From Strigamia acuminata (taxonomy: Eukaryota; Arthropoda; Chilopoda; Geophilomorpha; Linotaeniidae): a DNA stretch of 64,000 nucleotides. Below the pieces are notes generated by a model. That model did no database searches, was not told the origin of the DNA, and saw nothing but the letters and a program-made list of their open reading frames with translations. Every line of letters begins with the position of its first letter. Position 1 is the stretch's first letter. The stretch covers positions 10,230,001-10,294,000 of the forward strand of contig OX442319.1 of NCBI GenBank assembly GCA_949358305.1, written 5' to 3'. The translations under genes were made by a program, and so were the position numbers. Shown in pieces: positions 1 through 13,700 of the stretch.

Positions 1-359
1 TAAAATGTCAAAATGTCATTTTCAGGCTTGTTTAACGAATTACTGTACTAATATCCATAATTCCATACACAGTTATCCAAACTAATTGGGAGACATAAGT
101 GTTCATAAAACCAGATTTTTCGGATAATCGAACATTAGGTTTATACACATATGTACTGCATATGAAAATAAAAAGTCACTAAAATATTGTTAAAAAGCAT
201 TAAAACCACCAAAAATGGAAATATATTGTTAAAAAGTATTATAACCACCATAAATGGATAAAAATTGTCACAAATCATTAAAAACCCATTAAAAAGAAGA
301 TTAAATATCTATTAAAAAACCGATAAAAACCGGTAAAAAATTGATAAAAATCGCGTACT

Positions 360-421
360 GCTGTTCGGATAATCGAACGTTCGGATAACCGGTGTTTCGA
401 TAATCGAGGTTCTGCTGTATA
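360..421. repeat. pogo-like TIR fragment
   Basis: Repeated TCGGATAATCGAA-type words end in a stretch that on the minus strand starts CAGCAGAACCTCGATTATCG. This resembles the terminal repeats of pogo/Tigger-type elements. Related fragments lie near 12,932-12,996 and 15,412-15,437. Only part of an element is visible. Confidence 0.45.
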
Positions 422-1620
422 TCCAACGAACGTACGTTACACTTAAGTTTTAAAAATAAAAAAAATGTAATTACAGTAGCTGCATTCAAAAATAAAAATA
501 ACAATTTTAGTTTAAGTATATTTTAAGTTTTAACATGGGATTTAAACAGGAAATGATGTCATTTTTGTTTTAAAATTGAAGTAAAACACAAAATATTTTA
601 GTTTTTAGACTTCGTGTTTTTCACCATAAATTTCTCGCAATATACGAGAGCATATACGGTAGTTCCGCAAAATGCTATGCAATTTAGAATGCATCAAGGG
701 AAAAGCAATATATTGCAAAACATATTTTTGTACCGTATGGGCAGGATGTTCTACCGACGTGCAAACATGGCCGCCAAACTCCTTTTCAAGGTCTTCTCAG
801 GTCTTTAGACCACCGATGTACCAACAACGGACCACACAAATGGAAGGGGGAAAAAACGAAAAGAAAAAATTGGATTAGTAAGCCGATGGAGTCGAGATTA
901 AAAAAAAAAATAAAGTAAAATAAATAAATAAATAAGGAGCCGGTGTCGTTTGCATGTTAAACATTTTTTTTCTCTCTTTCCCCCTTTTGGGTGGAGCTGG
1001 AATTACAGAAATAATAAGAGAAAAAAAAGGTCGTTTGGAGGGAGGGGTGGGGGGGCTTTTGCGTCTTAAATGGCGCGAAAGAAATGTCTTAATTAGTGAG
1101 GATTTAGATTTTGTGTTGGGTTTGGGCTGGGAAGAAAGTTGTTGAGTATTTAAGGTTTGTTTTGAAATGGCGTGTATCGTGCGTGGCTATGACAACGGTC
1201 GAGTGGGGCGAAGGAATGATGGGAGTTGAATGGTGGTTTGGTTGTGTCTGGAGGATGGTTTATTGGATGGCACGAAGGGGTTGGTGATAGAAAAAGACGT
1301 TTGTTGGGTTTGGTTGGGTAGTAGTGGAGTTTTGGATGGGATTTGGGGTGTTTGACTAGGAAAGTCGTGGAGGAACACAGTGGAAGGTGAATTGGATAAT
1401 CAGTTGTGATTTTTTTGTTTGTGGATTTTAATGGTTGTGGGTTTGTAGTGAGAATCGATGGTTTGGTGTGTTGGTTTTTTTTTTTTTGTGTGGAGTGTGG
1501 GTGTTCGCGATTGGTTGGTTTTTGAGAAGAAAAGTGAATTTATTTTGTTTTGTTTTTTGGGTTTATTTTTTTTTTTTTTTTTTTAGGGGGAATTGAAATT
1601 TTAAAAATTGATTGAAGGGG

Positions 1621-2110
1621 GCTTGGAAAATCAATTTGAAATCAGTGGAAATCAATGAAAAATTAATTGAAAAATTTCTGAGAATTAATTGGAATTTACT
1701 GAAAAATTAATTGGAATTTACTGAAAATTAATTGGAAAGTACTGAAAATTAATTGGAAAATACTGAAAATTGCTTAAAAATTACTGAAAATTGCTTAAAA
1801 ATTACTGAAAATTGCTTAAAAATTACTGAAAATTGCTTAAAAATTACTGAAAATTGCTTAAAAATTACTGAAAATTGCTTAAAAATTACTGAAAATTGCT
1901 TAAAAATTACTGAAAATTGCTTAAAAATTACTGAAAATTGCTTAAGAATTACTGAAAATTGCTTAAGAATTACTGAAAATTGCTTAAAAATTACTAAAAG
2001 TTGCTTAAAAATTACTGAAAATTGCTTAAAAATTACTGAAAATTGATTAAAAATTACTGAAAATTGATTAAAAATTACTGAAAATTGATTGAAAACCACA
2101 AAAAATGAAT
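1621..2110. repeat. 21-bp minisatellite
   Basis: About sixteen near-identical head-to-tail copies of a 21-bp unit (core AAAATTACTGAAAATTGCTT) run from about 1,750 to 2,095, with decayed copies on both sides. Because 21 is divisible by 3, the array stays open in both directions (heptads KITENCL on plus, KQFSVIF on minus). Those frames are by-products of the period and not genes. Confidence 0.9.
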
Positions 2111-2837
2111 TAAAGAAATGGAAGTCAACTAAAACTCGTGGAAAATGAACTAAAAATCCCTGAAAATGAGTTTTATCATGGAAAAATGAACTAAAAATTT
2201 CTGAAAATGAGTTTTACTCTGGAAAATCAATTCAAACTCGTGGAAAATCAAGTGAAACGCGTGGCAAATCGACTGAATCTTGTGGAAAATTAACTGAAAC
2301 TTGTGGCAAATCAACCACAAATCACTAACAGCATTCAAAAAGGTTTTTAGAAAATGTTTGGCATTTATTTGGTCGTGCTTTCTGGTTAAATTTCTGCGTG
2401 CAGGTGTTTTCTATTCCTGTTTATAATTGTGTTCTAACGTTACATACGTTTTAAAAATACCTAAAAGAAAATGACTCGCCCAACCACGCATAATCAGTCG
2501 TAAATGTGTTTCTAAATGGTTCAAAAATATTCAATTACGATTAAAACTCGAAGCAATGGGAAAATTTAACGAGCGCAATGCAGAGAAGCTTGATTTTGCA
2601 AGCCCGAACAAAATGGCTGCCGTCAGAATGACTTCAAAACGTACAATGTTTGTGTTTTGGTGCGTTTTAAGGTCGTAAACACGAACATTCGAGGAACTGA
2701 CATCACGAAACCAAAACACGAACACGTAAAACACGACGAAAATATCTTCCATCGTTGCGTTCTATTATTATACCAATAATACAGTCATACATCAAATGTC
2801 AAAAAACAAAACGACAAACGCACGGAATTTGATTCAC

Positions 2838-2990
2838 AAATTTATATATAAATATTTAATCGCAAATCTCTTTGCTCGTTCCCACAGTGCAGCGCGCGAG
2901 CCGCAAAACCACAAGCGAGAAAAAAAACTAAATAAATGGAAATAAAACGTGAGGAACGACTCCAATATGGCCCCCGCCATCGATCACATT
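2838..2990 (+). promoter_or_regulatory. possible TATA promoter with GC-richer leader
   Basis: A TATATATAAATATT stretch at about 2,843-2,856 is followed about 30 bp later by an unusually GC-rich block (CAGTGCAGCGCGCGAGCCGC) before the sequence returns to AT-rich. It could be the promoter or 5'UTR of the semaphorin downstream, whose first exons I could not find. No coding exon confirms this. Confidence 0.2.
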
Positions 2991-3663
2991 TCAGCCGCCT
3001 GTTTGATTCTCGTTGAAACCGACTTTAATAAAACAAGATCCCACCACTCCCTGTGTGTCCACCACTCCAGGATCCTCGAATTTAATTACACTGCATGACT
3101 CAGTGGACGCGGGCAAACCGGTTGTGCGCAAAGTCGAAACATTAATGACCAAACGTCGAACGAGTTCATTTGCCCGCTTGATTAAATGAAGGAAGTGGTG
3201 GAATATTGAATCTATCCTTGACCACACCGCAGGTACAAACACCTGTGGAGACACAGGTGTGTGGCCTATTTCTGGCCAAGGTGTGGCATTGAAAAATCGT
3301 GTCTTATTTGATAATTAATGGAAGGAATGAGCAAGAAAGGGGGAAATGGTTCTACGAAACGATGAATCAAGAAATTTAGGAACATAAAAAGAAGAGAAAA
3401 TATTTTCAAGGACGGGTTCATCGAGGCCACTCACCTGGACAGCGAGAGAGAAAAAAAGAGTTAATTATTTGGAAGTGCAACAAGAATGTATTTACATTGT
3501 GTAATGTGAGTTTTTTTTTTTTTGGTTTTTTTTTTACACAATTGAAGAAGAAATTGCGTGATTTCCGGTCAAGTGCGTTAAGGCAGATTTATGGTATTTT
3601 TGTTTGTTTGTATGCATTCATAAAGTCATTTAAACTTGTTTATATTATTTAAATTAGTTTTAT

Positions 3664-3750
3664 GGCAAGCCAACCAAAGCGGCTATTTTTAGGTATTCGT
3701 TATATCGATAATTCGTTATATCGCGATTCGTTATAAAGACTTTCAACTGT
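3664..3750. repeat. half copy of the CAGTCGAAACT element
   Basis: It contains the same internal words as the complete element at 5,057-5,226 (AACCAAAGC, TTTTTAGGTATTCGTTATAT) and ends TTATAAAGACTTTCAACTG followed by TA. Only one terminus is preserved. Confidence 0.6.
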
Positions 3751-4239
3751 AATCGATGTTACTAGCGATGTTACTCGATAATGCATTAAACTACACAAGC
3801 GATGTAAAATGTAATTATTGTTTAATTTCTGCAGTAGAAAGATCAGTTACGTTCATCTTTGTGGTTTCTTCTTTGGTAATCACTCTAATGGGGCGATCAG
3901 AGGTTTTTGTGTGTCGTTAAATGCATTTTGGGTATTTTTTTTTTTTTTTTTTTTTACAAAAGTTCACAGGTGTAGCATTGATCTGGAATCATCAGAACAA
4001 GTTTTGTTGTTCAAGGAAAACGTGAGTTTTGGAGCTCGACCTCGTTTTGATCAAAACAAGTTCAATGAATAAAGGATGAGGAAAGTTTGAAACGTCAATT
4101 TCTTTATTTACAATAGATGGATTCAAAGATTCGGGTTTTGCTGTTAAAATAGAAACCACAGCTACATGTTGATGCCAAATTCAAACTGCTCATCACTTCC
4201 TGCGCACGCGTTTAATTTGATGATTGTCAAGCTTGTCAA

Positions 4240-4562
4240 GCTTGCTGAAAAAGTGGGGCGCGATGCTAAAAAGTTTGGGAACCCCTGGTCTAGTCAAACC
4301 CACGCTGTAACGACAACCGCTTAAAGCGGAGTGATACCCTGAATCAAGTATAACATGGACACGTATCCGCATGTTCAGTGCGTTTTGCCACCGATAGCGC
4401 CACATAATGTACAGCCGCGCTGTATTCTGGGATGACAACAGATAACAAACATGCTTAGTTGGCAAGCAATGCATGACACGTGATTGCTGTCAGCCAATCA
4501 ACGCGCTGAACAACGAATCAATAGGAAATAGGACATGGATACGTGTCCATGTTTTCCTTGGT
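4240..4562. mobile_element. hAT-type MITE, second copy
   Basis: The core, about 4,350-4,552, is highly similar to the element at 13,920-14,194. Shared words include AACATGGACACGTATCC at one side, its inverted form GGATACGTGTCCATGTT at the other, and ATTCTGGGATGACAACAG inside. The left side (GGGAACCCCTGGTC) carries a hAT-like CAGGGGTTCCC-type end. The outer ends are less clear than in the 13.9-kb copy. Confidence 0.7.
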
Positions 4563-5056
4563 TCGTGGTAGTATGGTAACGTCTGGAATTAGGAAATTAT
4601 TTGCGCAGAATGGGAAGTGCAGTAACCGTAGTGGTTTGAGCCTACTTTTGGATTTTACAGCTAAATCCAAAATGGCTTGACACAAGTTAGACTGGGGGTA
4701 TGGAACTTCGATTTGTTTTAATGCTTCCAGGTGAAGCACTTCACCACCAACAGCGTGAGTAAAAGCAGAATTGTGTCGAAAGAAGTGGGCCATAATTCTT
4801 TGATTGTGTGAGAATGAAGGAATTTAAATTGCCATTTCCTCGTAAAATTTAAAAAATAGACCATAAGCGGACACAAAGACGAAATATCCGTGTGGTTAAA
4901 AATATATATTGAAATTATATTACAATGTGTTTCAATATTAAAAGATTAAAAGATTAAATGATGAAATTACCAAAGGCCTTTTGACCGTTTCCGGTCATTT
5001 TCAGTTGTTGCAATCTTTTAATAAAAAATCGAAGTGAGACATATGAAATAGAAGTA

Positions 5057-5226
5057 CAGTCGAAACTCTTTATAACCAATCGCGATATAACGAATACCTA
5101 AAAATGGCTGGTTTGGTTGGCTGGCCATAGAACACCATATGTTAAAAAATTTCGATATAATGAATTCTCGTTATAACGAATCGATTTTTCGGGTCCCTTG
5201 CGATTCGTTATAAAGAGTTTCGACTG
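5057..5226. mobile_element. 170-bp TIR element with TA target duplication
   Basis: It begins CAGTCGAAACTCTTTATAAC and ends with the exact inverse GTTATAAAGAGTTTCGACTG. Both ends are flanked by TA. The Tc1/mariner/pogo superfamily uses TA target sites and ends of this type. There is no coding capacity, so this is a MITE. Confidence 0.9.
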
Positions 5227-6379
5227 TATAAATATATTGTAATGCTCTGGGTTTATAGAAACACCAAAAACCAGACAAACAGAACGTTTGAATGCTTAAA
5301 TTAGATTTCCGATCAATCAAACGACAAATTTTCATTCAAGATGTTGCTCTCGTGTTCCAAAGAGATGCAGTTCTTCCTAGATGATCGAATCCGATAATCT
5401 AATCTAGTTATTCAAACATAATTTCAAATTTCCGGCCGTCTGAAACCGGAAGTGAAAACCATACTGCTGAACTTTAATCATCCAATATATTTTATTTTTA
5501 AATACAAAAAAAATAGCATTTAAAATTTTTTATTTTTTTTATTTATGGAACCTTGTGCTCTCCACTCCTCGCCCCTCACTTTCCAGTCATGATTGATGGC
5601 TGTTTTGATTTGTTTTGTTTTGTTGCAAGTCTTTTGTTTGGCCTCACTGTTGTTATTACCTCGAGCTAGTTTTATTTTTATTTTTCCAATTGTTCACTGG
5701 CTTGAATTGTTGGATTTAGTTTGATGTAAATTGCATGGAAACATGATGTTCAGGGGGATGTAAATATGATGCTTATGTATGATGTGATATTTATGTTATA
5801 AAACTCATATTTACAAGCTTTGAATTATATCTTGTAAGTATGATGCGTGAGGTTTAGGATTATATTTTCATGAAGAAACTTGACACCTTACACAAATATT
5901 TCACAGCGTGTTTACAAAGGCCTCAAACGATTATCCAGTATTTATAAATGTTCCTGTTTGTCACAATCGAGGCAGCAATTCCATTGGTTCTCACGGATCA
6001 CCTTATTGAGGGCCAATCAAAGCATTGGCAAAACTAGGGTTACCCTGCAAGTTGTGAATAATGCACAATCCCTTTTGTGTCTCTAGGAAGTTTTAATTTT
6101 GCAACAACAAATAGTAGGAGCAGTAATAAAACTGTGTTTTGCTTGCAGTTAAACATGTTTTGTTTTATAAATTTTGTGGGCATGCTCATTGCGACAAACA
6201 GAAAACTGCCACTATTTATTTCTGTATTTCCACAGACCGAAATACACTAGACTGCGAACTGAGAGATTGTGGGTAAGAAGCGTAGGCTTGCAGGTAGTGG
6301 CAACACTAAATTGTTTTTCACTTCCTGTCAATGTTATGGGTGCATGAAATCAGCATACATTGTGAGACGTCACAATCAA

Positions 6380-6631
6380 CCGTATTTTATCGATTAAGAG
6401 CCGCGGCTCTTATTCAAAACAGCCATTTTTGTCAGCAATTACAATTTTGGTTTTTAGTTTGTTACATTTGTTTAATGTAAGAAACGAAGTCTGAACGTCA
6501 CGAACGAAGGTACGTTCATCATTTGTGAGGTTAAATACGCAAACAATACCGTACTTTTGCAAAAATACGGTATTTTTGGTGTATCAGCCGCGGCTACTAT
6601 TCGAGGGCGACTCTTAATCGGTAAAATACTG
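6380..6631. mobile_element. 252-bp MITE, family A, copy 1
   Basis: The terminal inverted repeats have the form CCGTATTTTATCGATTAAGAG. The interior is shared with the copy at 8,655-8,896 in the opposite orientation (words such as TTTGTCAGCAATTACAATTT and AGTACGGTATT). No transposase. The flanking dinucleotide is AA/TA here, whereas copy 2 has a clean TA duplication. Confidence 0.85.
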
Positions 6632-7734
6632 TAACTAAGAAGAAAATGCAAAAATCGAGAGAAAAACAAAAAATAGGATTGAAATTTGTGGAGTAAGATA
6701 CGAAACAGGAAGTTAGAGAGCATTCGTCAATTAATCCCAAGAAGGCTTCCTTCTATCACAAGCTAGGCGCCATTTGCAGTGCACCTAGCGTCTGTTTCGT
6801 GTTTGTATGAGACAACAAATGTTCACACAAAAATTGCTGATGGGAAGGGAAGTCCTGTGTAATCGTCTTACTAGATTTAACCAACATGAGCTGGGAACAA
6901 TTCAACAATAGATCTGATACAGGATTAAGCATTATGAATGAACCATTGATATGGGGGAAAAAGTGTGTTGGAATCGAAGAAATACGGTAGTTACAAAATA
7001 AAACAAACTATTTTTTTTATTTCCTCTATAAGTCATTCAATATTATCGAGGTTAGGCAGGAAATTTGACTTGTTATAGGAAACGATTTGGCTTTTCCGGT
7101 CGGGTTGAGAAATCCACATGAAATGTTGCAATTTTCTTTGCCTGACTTTAAGAAAGAGAAGTTGAACTGAGAGGAAAAAAAATAACATTAAAATGCAATA
7201 TAATGTCAACCTTATAATCAAAATTTAATATTATAATCCAAGCGTATAATGAATTATTGAGGAAAGGCTGGAAACACTAATCAATCCATTGTGCAAATGA
7301 AAGGTGAACCACATTCACTTTTTTATGCTTCTTTGCTAATTACCATGGTGCTCTCCAAGATTGCAATTAAAAGTTTCATTGTAAGATGCATTGTTTAAAG
7401 GATAATCAATGTGTATGCATGCCTTTGGCAATATGGTTCAAGGATATTCAAATTTTGACTTAAATTTGTGGCCCAATTATTGTTGTTTTTGTTCTTTTCA
7501 TGTTTTTTTGAAGTTGAGGTTTATCCTTTTTTTCTTGCCTTTATTGACTTTTCAAACATTAAAAAAAAATTGGATTTCTATATTCTGGCCACCTTGGATT
7601 TCAATTGCAGTTTTGGCACTCTCATGAGACATATTGGCGCTACCGGGGAGCAGTTTATGGAAAGTGTCCAACACTGTTCACCAATCATTAAAATTTTTAT
7701 AACCTTTAGTGTTTGAAAAAATAGCAAAAAAAAT

Positions 7735-7796
7735 ATTTATTTATTTATTTATTTACTTATTTATTTATTTATTTGTTTGTTTGTTTATTTATTTTT
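7735..7796 (+). repeat. (TTTA)n microsatellite serving as acceptor tract
   Basis: TTTA/TTTG repeats run straight into the TTTTTAG acceptor of the first semaphorin exon at 7,799, so the tetranucleotide repeat supplies the polypyrimidine-like tract. A similar (TTTA)n run precedes the methyltransferase exon at 27,523. Confidence 0.8.
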
Positions 7797-7798
7797 AG

Positions 7799-10700
7799 CC
7801 GATTCCGAAGTAAAACGGTTTTATGGAAACAGATCTCATTTCGATTACTTCAAATTGCTCGAAAGGGACGGCGAGTCGCTATTAGTTGGAGCAAGGTGAG
7901 TCCAATCTTGTTCCAGAGAATCATCTGAAGTTGAAAAAACAGTTTAGAGTTGTCTCTCGATTTGTGCTGGGATTACGGTCCATGAAACCATCGTGTATAT
8001 ACAATCCGTGCAAAGCAAAACCCTTGTTTGACTTTCAAAAAAGTCTTGGAAACTTCTATCTAATGTTTACCAGGTTTTTAGTCAGTGACGTAAATAGTGG
8101 AAAACTACCGGATTGGCTACGCTATTTTCAGTTATAGTGTAAGCTTCGGTAGAGTTATAAGTTTTCCACTACACTTATAGGCTTAACAGGGGTTTTTATA
8201 AGGGAAAAGTACCTGCCTCAAGCTATGTATTGACACTTCAAGAAGCAAGTAACTTAATAACGGAAAGAAGCAACCATCTAGCTGTCGACAAATGACAAGT
8301 GATCGTGCACTCGCTGATCTATTCACAGCTCATCACCACAATGTGCTTAGTTTCAATACCAAAATCATCTCAGCCAGTCATAACGCACGCTAGGAAATGA
8401 ATTTGTCTTAGCAACAGACTTGTCTGTTCAAAGTGAATTAATTGTCCGTTAAGCGCTCTAATGGGATCATCGCCTTCTTTAAATACAATGAATAAGTTGT
8501 TGAGGCTATTCACTTTATTGTAATCAGCACTCCCTTTCAATGAAGCAAAGAAGTTGTTGAGACTTTCTTTGGATGCCCGAGGAAGCCAGTTGTAATTTGC
8601 CTGCTGAACAATGAGAATTAGTGGATCCTTTGGGCGATGTGAACACTTTAAGTACCGTATTTTACCGATTAAGAGTCGCCCTCGAATTGTAGCCGCGGCT
8701 GAGACACCAAGAATACCGAATTTTTGCAAAAGTACGGTATTGTTTCCGTATTTAACCTCACGAACGATGAACATACGCTTTGTGTGTGACGTTCAGACTT
8801 CGTATGTTACATTAAACAAATGTACTCGAAATTATAATTGCTGACAAAAATGGCCGTTTTGAATAAAAGCCGCGGCTCTTAATCGATAAAATATGGTAAC
8901 AAGTTTTGTTTTCGCCAAACTGCATAACATTGGAATAAAATCAATGATTTTTCAACAATTTGTTGTAAGCAGATTTTTGCTTTTTTTGTATTCGCTACAA
9001 CGGAGGCCGATTGATTTTTTTTTATGGTTCATGGCAAAATGGTTCTATTTATTACATATCTCATTTCTTTGAAAAATGGCTGCAACTTCCTTACGGTGTC
9101 GACTTGAAAAAATATTGCATTCTGGGTGCCATGTCAAAATCGATAAATGCCAGCAAACTGATAATAGAATTGCACAAAGAAGGAAAACAGATGTTACTTG
9201 TCTTTATTTCAATCTACTGCACACTCTTGGCTGTCAATTATCTTGACAACCAGGAATGAATTAAATGTGAAATTTAATAACAAGGCATAATTTATTTACA
9301 CAAACGTAGATTAATGTCTGTACTTGCAATTAATTCTCGTTGTATTTGTTTTCTTCTACAGGAATATTGTGTACAACATCAGTCTCCACAACCTGACGGA
9401 AAACAAGGTAATTTTGTGAAATTCAGTAATGTTCGCAGTTGCAGGTTTCATTTCTGCCAGGTTTGCCTCCCACTGTCAAAAACACATTTGCGCCTATTTT
9501 CTTGTGACTTTCAGTCGGGGAATCGGAATAGACGCTTAAACGTGCTTAAAGGTGCGGACGCGGGCAGAATCTGGTGCTTTGGCGGCATCGCTCAAAGCAT
9601 GCACTAAATCGAGCATGTGTAGATACATGAACTTCTCATTCAGAGCTGAAGCAGCATGGGAGCATGTGAAGATTTTTTTAGCCAGAGGTGTACGTCTATG
9701 CAGTTGAGGATGCGTAATGTTGTGAAATAAAGTGCGCTTTAAGAAAAACAGTGCGAAGTGCGTTAACATCTAACTTCGTGATGGCTTGCTTGATAAAAGG
9801 AACGATGATGGATCAGCAATGATCCAATGTTCTTCTTTGTAGGCTTTGCTGTACTGCCTCGTATTAACGCCGGGCTCGAATAAGCGCCCGGCTTGAAATA
9901 GGCGCGGGGGCGAGCCGAGAAAAGTATTGAATGCCCTGGCGTTAATTCGAGGCAGTATAGTGTTTATTTAAGTCTCAACATTCATAGGACGTCCATCTGT
10001 GGGGGTCTTGTAATTGTGTACTACGCTGAAGCGTGTTTAGCTTATTCCTAATCCGGCTCTGCACACAAGGTAGGTTTATTACAAATAAAATTCTACTTTT
10101 ACTGGCTTCCATTTTGGACTGGAATGATCAAAGTAGGCAATAAAGTGGAAGTTTGTCTGAATCAATTTTTCGCTTAGATAAATAAGATAATTTTTTTTAA
10201 TTTGCTAATGTTGAGTCAGTTAATTAGTTTTGAGTGTTTTGAGTATTTTGTGACGCAAATCTAATTTTGCAGTGGGTCCATTGGGAGTGCTCGTGCTAAA
10301 ATAAATTGTCAAAGGAGTTTTCAGTGCATTCTGTATAAACAAAACGAAACCTTTTAGCACGTTGGTAATTGATAGGAGAATGAAGTAAGCCTTGTTCTTG
10401 TCTTCTTGGCGGAGAATGACCAAATGATAATTGCATATTTAATTGAAGGAGAAATGCCAAAGTGCAAGCACATTTTTATTGCATTAAATGTATTAATTCT
10501 TCATTTTTTTTCTTTTTCTTTTTCTCAGCCAATAGAATGGTACTCGGTGGAAGCGCATGTCAATTTGTGTCAGATGAAAGGAAAATTCGAGGTAAGAAAA
10601 TGGAAATAATAAAAAGGCAGTGGCTACATCCATGACATGGAACGTATTATTTTAATGATGCGCTGTGATTGGTTGAGATCTATTTATGACGGTTCGTTTC

Positions 10701-13700
10701 CTCAAAGCCCGTTTTCTCAAAACGATGTTTTCATGAGAAGTTTTATCGTAGACCTGAATACACTAGACTGCGAAGTGCGAACTCATGAATTGTGGGTAAA
10801 AAAGCTATCGTGTATTTAGGTCTATATTTTTATCAACTCAGATTACATTGATTATAAATAATCTTGTGATTATTTGCGGATCAGGTTTGGTTTTGGTTTC
10901 AGTTCAGTTTGGTGTAATGACACGCAGAAACACGAGCCAGTTTTTGGTTGACAAAAATTGCAGGTAATAGGGGTTTGGTGATTGCATTTTTTATCTTCAA
11001 ATTACTTATATCGTATTTTATCGATTAAGAACCGCGGCTTTTATTCAAAACTGCCATTTTTGTCAGCAATTACAATTTCGATTTTTGACGCACCAGGATT
11101 GATTGACTCAGTCATGTGATTGTAGTCATCCGCAATGTGAATCTCCCGGTCATTGTTGTACTTGGGATGATTCAGGGCTCGAAATGTATAGATTTTGTAA
11201 AATTATGGAAAATATTGTTTCGCTTTGTGATATTTTTTTTCTTGCCATATTGTAATTGTACGAATTATTATTATTATTTTTTTTAAATTTTGAAGTGGCG
11301 TTCCGGTTCATGAATTTTTTCCATTTCGAGCTTTCACATAATTCATGCTGGAAACTTGTTAAAAAAGATACAACGTTTTGTTCTGCAGTAAAACTGGCAT
11401 TTTAAAATTCAGTTTTGGGTTAAACGTGAAAGAAATTGAAAGCGAATTTTTTCATCGGTTCAGTTTCAGTTGTTGTATAAAGCAAGCCAAACTGAACCAA
11501 TCCAATCACAAGCTTAATTGCAAATAAAAAGGAGATGTTGACTCAACCAAAAGTATATATATATATAAACAATCTATCCAATCTAATCTTTCTGCTGAAA
11601 GTGATGGATATTTAAGTGAATTCTGTCACATCATCTTGGAATTGGATCACTAACCAACAAGAACATTCGCTTGTTCTAATAACAAGTAATCAGTTTTATT
11701 TATTACTCGTTTCAGGATGACTGTCAGAACTACATTCGTGTTTTATTGAAGCATGATAAAGGACTACTCGTTTGTGGTACCAATGCCTACAAACCCATGT
11801 GCAGAGATTATCAATATGAGGTCTAAATAAAACGTGCTTTTATAAAAATTTAATTGACTAAAGAATTGTTTTTTAATTTTAGGATGACGAATATAAGTTC
11901 AAACGAGACTTACCCGGTCAGGGGTCTTGTCCGTACGATCCCAATCACAACAGCACGGCCATTTATGCAGGTCAGTGCAGGGTCAATTGTTTTGGTGGGG
12001 TCCCCTGGACTTAAGATTATTTCTAATTGAGTATCAGGCATCTAAGCTGTTCAGTAAGTCCCCTACATATGAACGGGTTTTGTTCCGAGAACGCATTCGC
12101 GAGTCGGATTGTTTGTAAGTCCAGCAAAGGTGTGCAAGATGGAAAAATTGTTAATCCTAATTAAAGAAAACATTTTTAATCTTATTATTTTTATTTTTTG
12201 TTATTAGAAATTAATAAAGATGCATACGAAATGAAAATTTTAATCTTACTTTGACAAGTATAACGGCTGGCATACAGTGCACGCGAACTAACTTAACTGT
12301 CGCAAAATTTGGACTTAGTAACTCGAACCTTCGTAGTTCGGATTACTTCACTTTAGCAACGCCATTTTTAAGGTGCTTAAATGCAGTTAGGTTAGGCTAG
12401 GCTAGGTTAGTTTAGGTCAGGTTAGGTTAGGTTAAATTAGGTTGAAAACCGGCGTCACTAAAACGGGCGTCGCTAAAGTGAAGTATATCCTCGTATTTAG
12501 GGGTAGGGCCGGCTCAAGATGCGATCGAGTGGTGCAACTGCGCAGGGCACCAAGACAATTTAATTTTATTTATTGATGAGCATTGAAACCAATGACTGAC
12601 GAGGCGCACAAAGTCAATCCATCACCTTGAGCCGACTCTGGTTGTGGGGCCCAGCTGAGTCCAATCTGCTCAATTGGCCCAAAGTTTGGCTCGGGTTATT
12701 GACACAAGAGGGGTTTGCATTTAATATGTTCAATGTATTGGAAAGGCAGCAAAGAAGATGGTCTGGGGAATTTGCTTTCTTCATGACTGAACCCAAACTT
12801 TCTGGATGACCATCGAGCAGTGTTGAAACGACAAATGATATGATTTAAGATGGCATAACCTATAATCGAATACTGCTAACTGCTTCAAGACTAGACAGTC
12901 CTCAGGACTTTGAGTGAATTTAGTTATACAGTAGAGCCTTGATTATTGGAACACTGGTTATACGAACGATCGGTTATCCAAACATTACTAGTTGGTGAAA
13001 AGCTCTTTATTATCATTGTTCACAACTAGTGCCCTTTATAAAATTAGTAGCGAACTTAAAAAAAATCTAAACAGCGCTTTAACTAATTGACCTGAAAATT
13101 GTCCTTAATCGCCTAATGCCTTATACCAAAACGTGGATTTTACCTTCACGCCTTCGAAGGTTAATGAGCAGGGTGACCAGACGTGGGCAATGTAAAATTG
13201 AAAATAGGAAGTGATAAGTTGTCTTTTTCATTCAAGATGGCGAATTATACGTTGCCACCGTGGCGGACTTTTCGGCCAATGACGCTCTGATATACCGAGA
13301 GCCGCTGAGGACTGAACAATTTGATCCAAATTATCTAAACGGTAAGCGGTGGAATGCAAGACAGAAAATTGTTTTATTTTTATTTATTATAATAATAATA
13401 ATAATAATAATATATATGTTTTTTGCAGTGCCCAATTTTGTCAGTTCAATCAGCTTTGGCGATTATGTGTTTTTCTTTTTCCGTGAGACGGCAATTGAGT
13501 ACATCAATTGTGGGAAGGTGAATATCACTTTTCACACTTTTAATATTTTTGGTTTTGATTTTGGTTTTGATTTGCAGACTGTGTACTCACGAGTGGCTCG
13601 TGTGTGCAAGAGGGACCAAGGTGGTCCCAACAAATTCCACCGTCATTGGACTTCGTTTTTAAAGGCCCGACTCAACTGTTCGGTTGGTGGGGAATTCCCA

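Larger units (their letters stand above)
1..2800. other. AT-rich non-coding stretch with simple and tandem repeats
   Basis: I see no convincing gene here. The stretch holds a pogo-like terminal-repeat fragment near 360-421, poly-T and G-rich simple sequence at 1,000-1,600, and a 21-bp minisatellite at 1,621-2,110. The open frames are short, unsupported by splice sites, and low in complexity. It may be upstream intron or intergenic DNA of the semaphorin gene. Confidence 0.5.
3256..7798. other. non-coding stretch with MITEs upstream of semaphorin exons
   Basis: No exon could be supported. I looked for the missing signal-peptide and N-terminal semaphorin exons and found no frame plus splice site that fits. 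The stretch contains elements described separately (3,664-3,750; 4,240-4,562; 5,057-5,226; 6,380-6,631) and a (TTTA)n run at 7,735-7,796 that ends directly in the first visible semaphorin acceptor. Confidence 0.5.

Noticed and set aside
1749-2099. Long open frames on both strands encoding heptad repeats
   Set aside because: The unit is 21 bp, so any frame without a stop stays open. Composition and strand symmetry show a minisatellite and not a coiled-coil gene.
3290-3460. Minus-strand acceptor-like tract (pyrimidines then CTGTCCAG) followed by about 40 open codons
   Set aside because: A lone exon candidate without recognisable protein sequence or a partner exon. The sequence composition can give this by chance.
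6472-8844. ORFs sharing [14 protein letters not shown] in two places
   Set aside because: They arise from the two inverted copies of MITE family A, which is non-coding.
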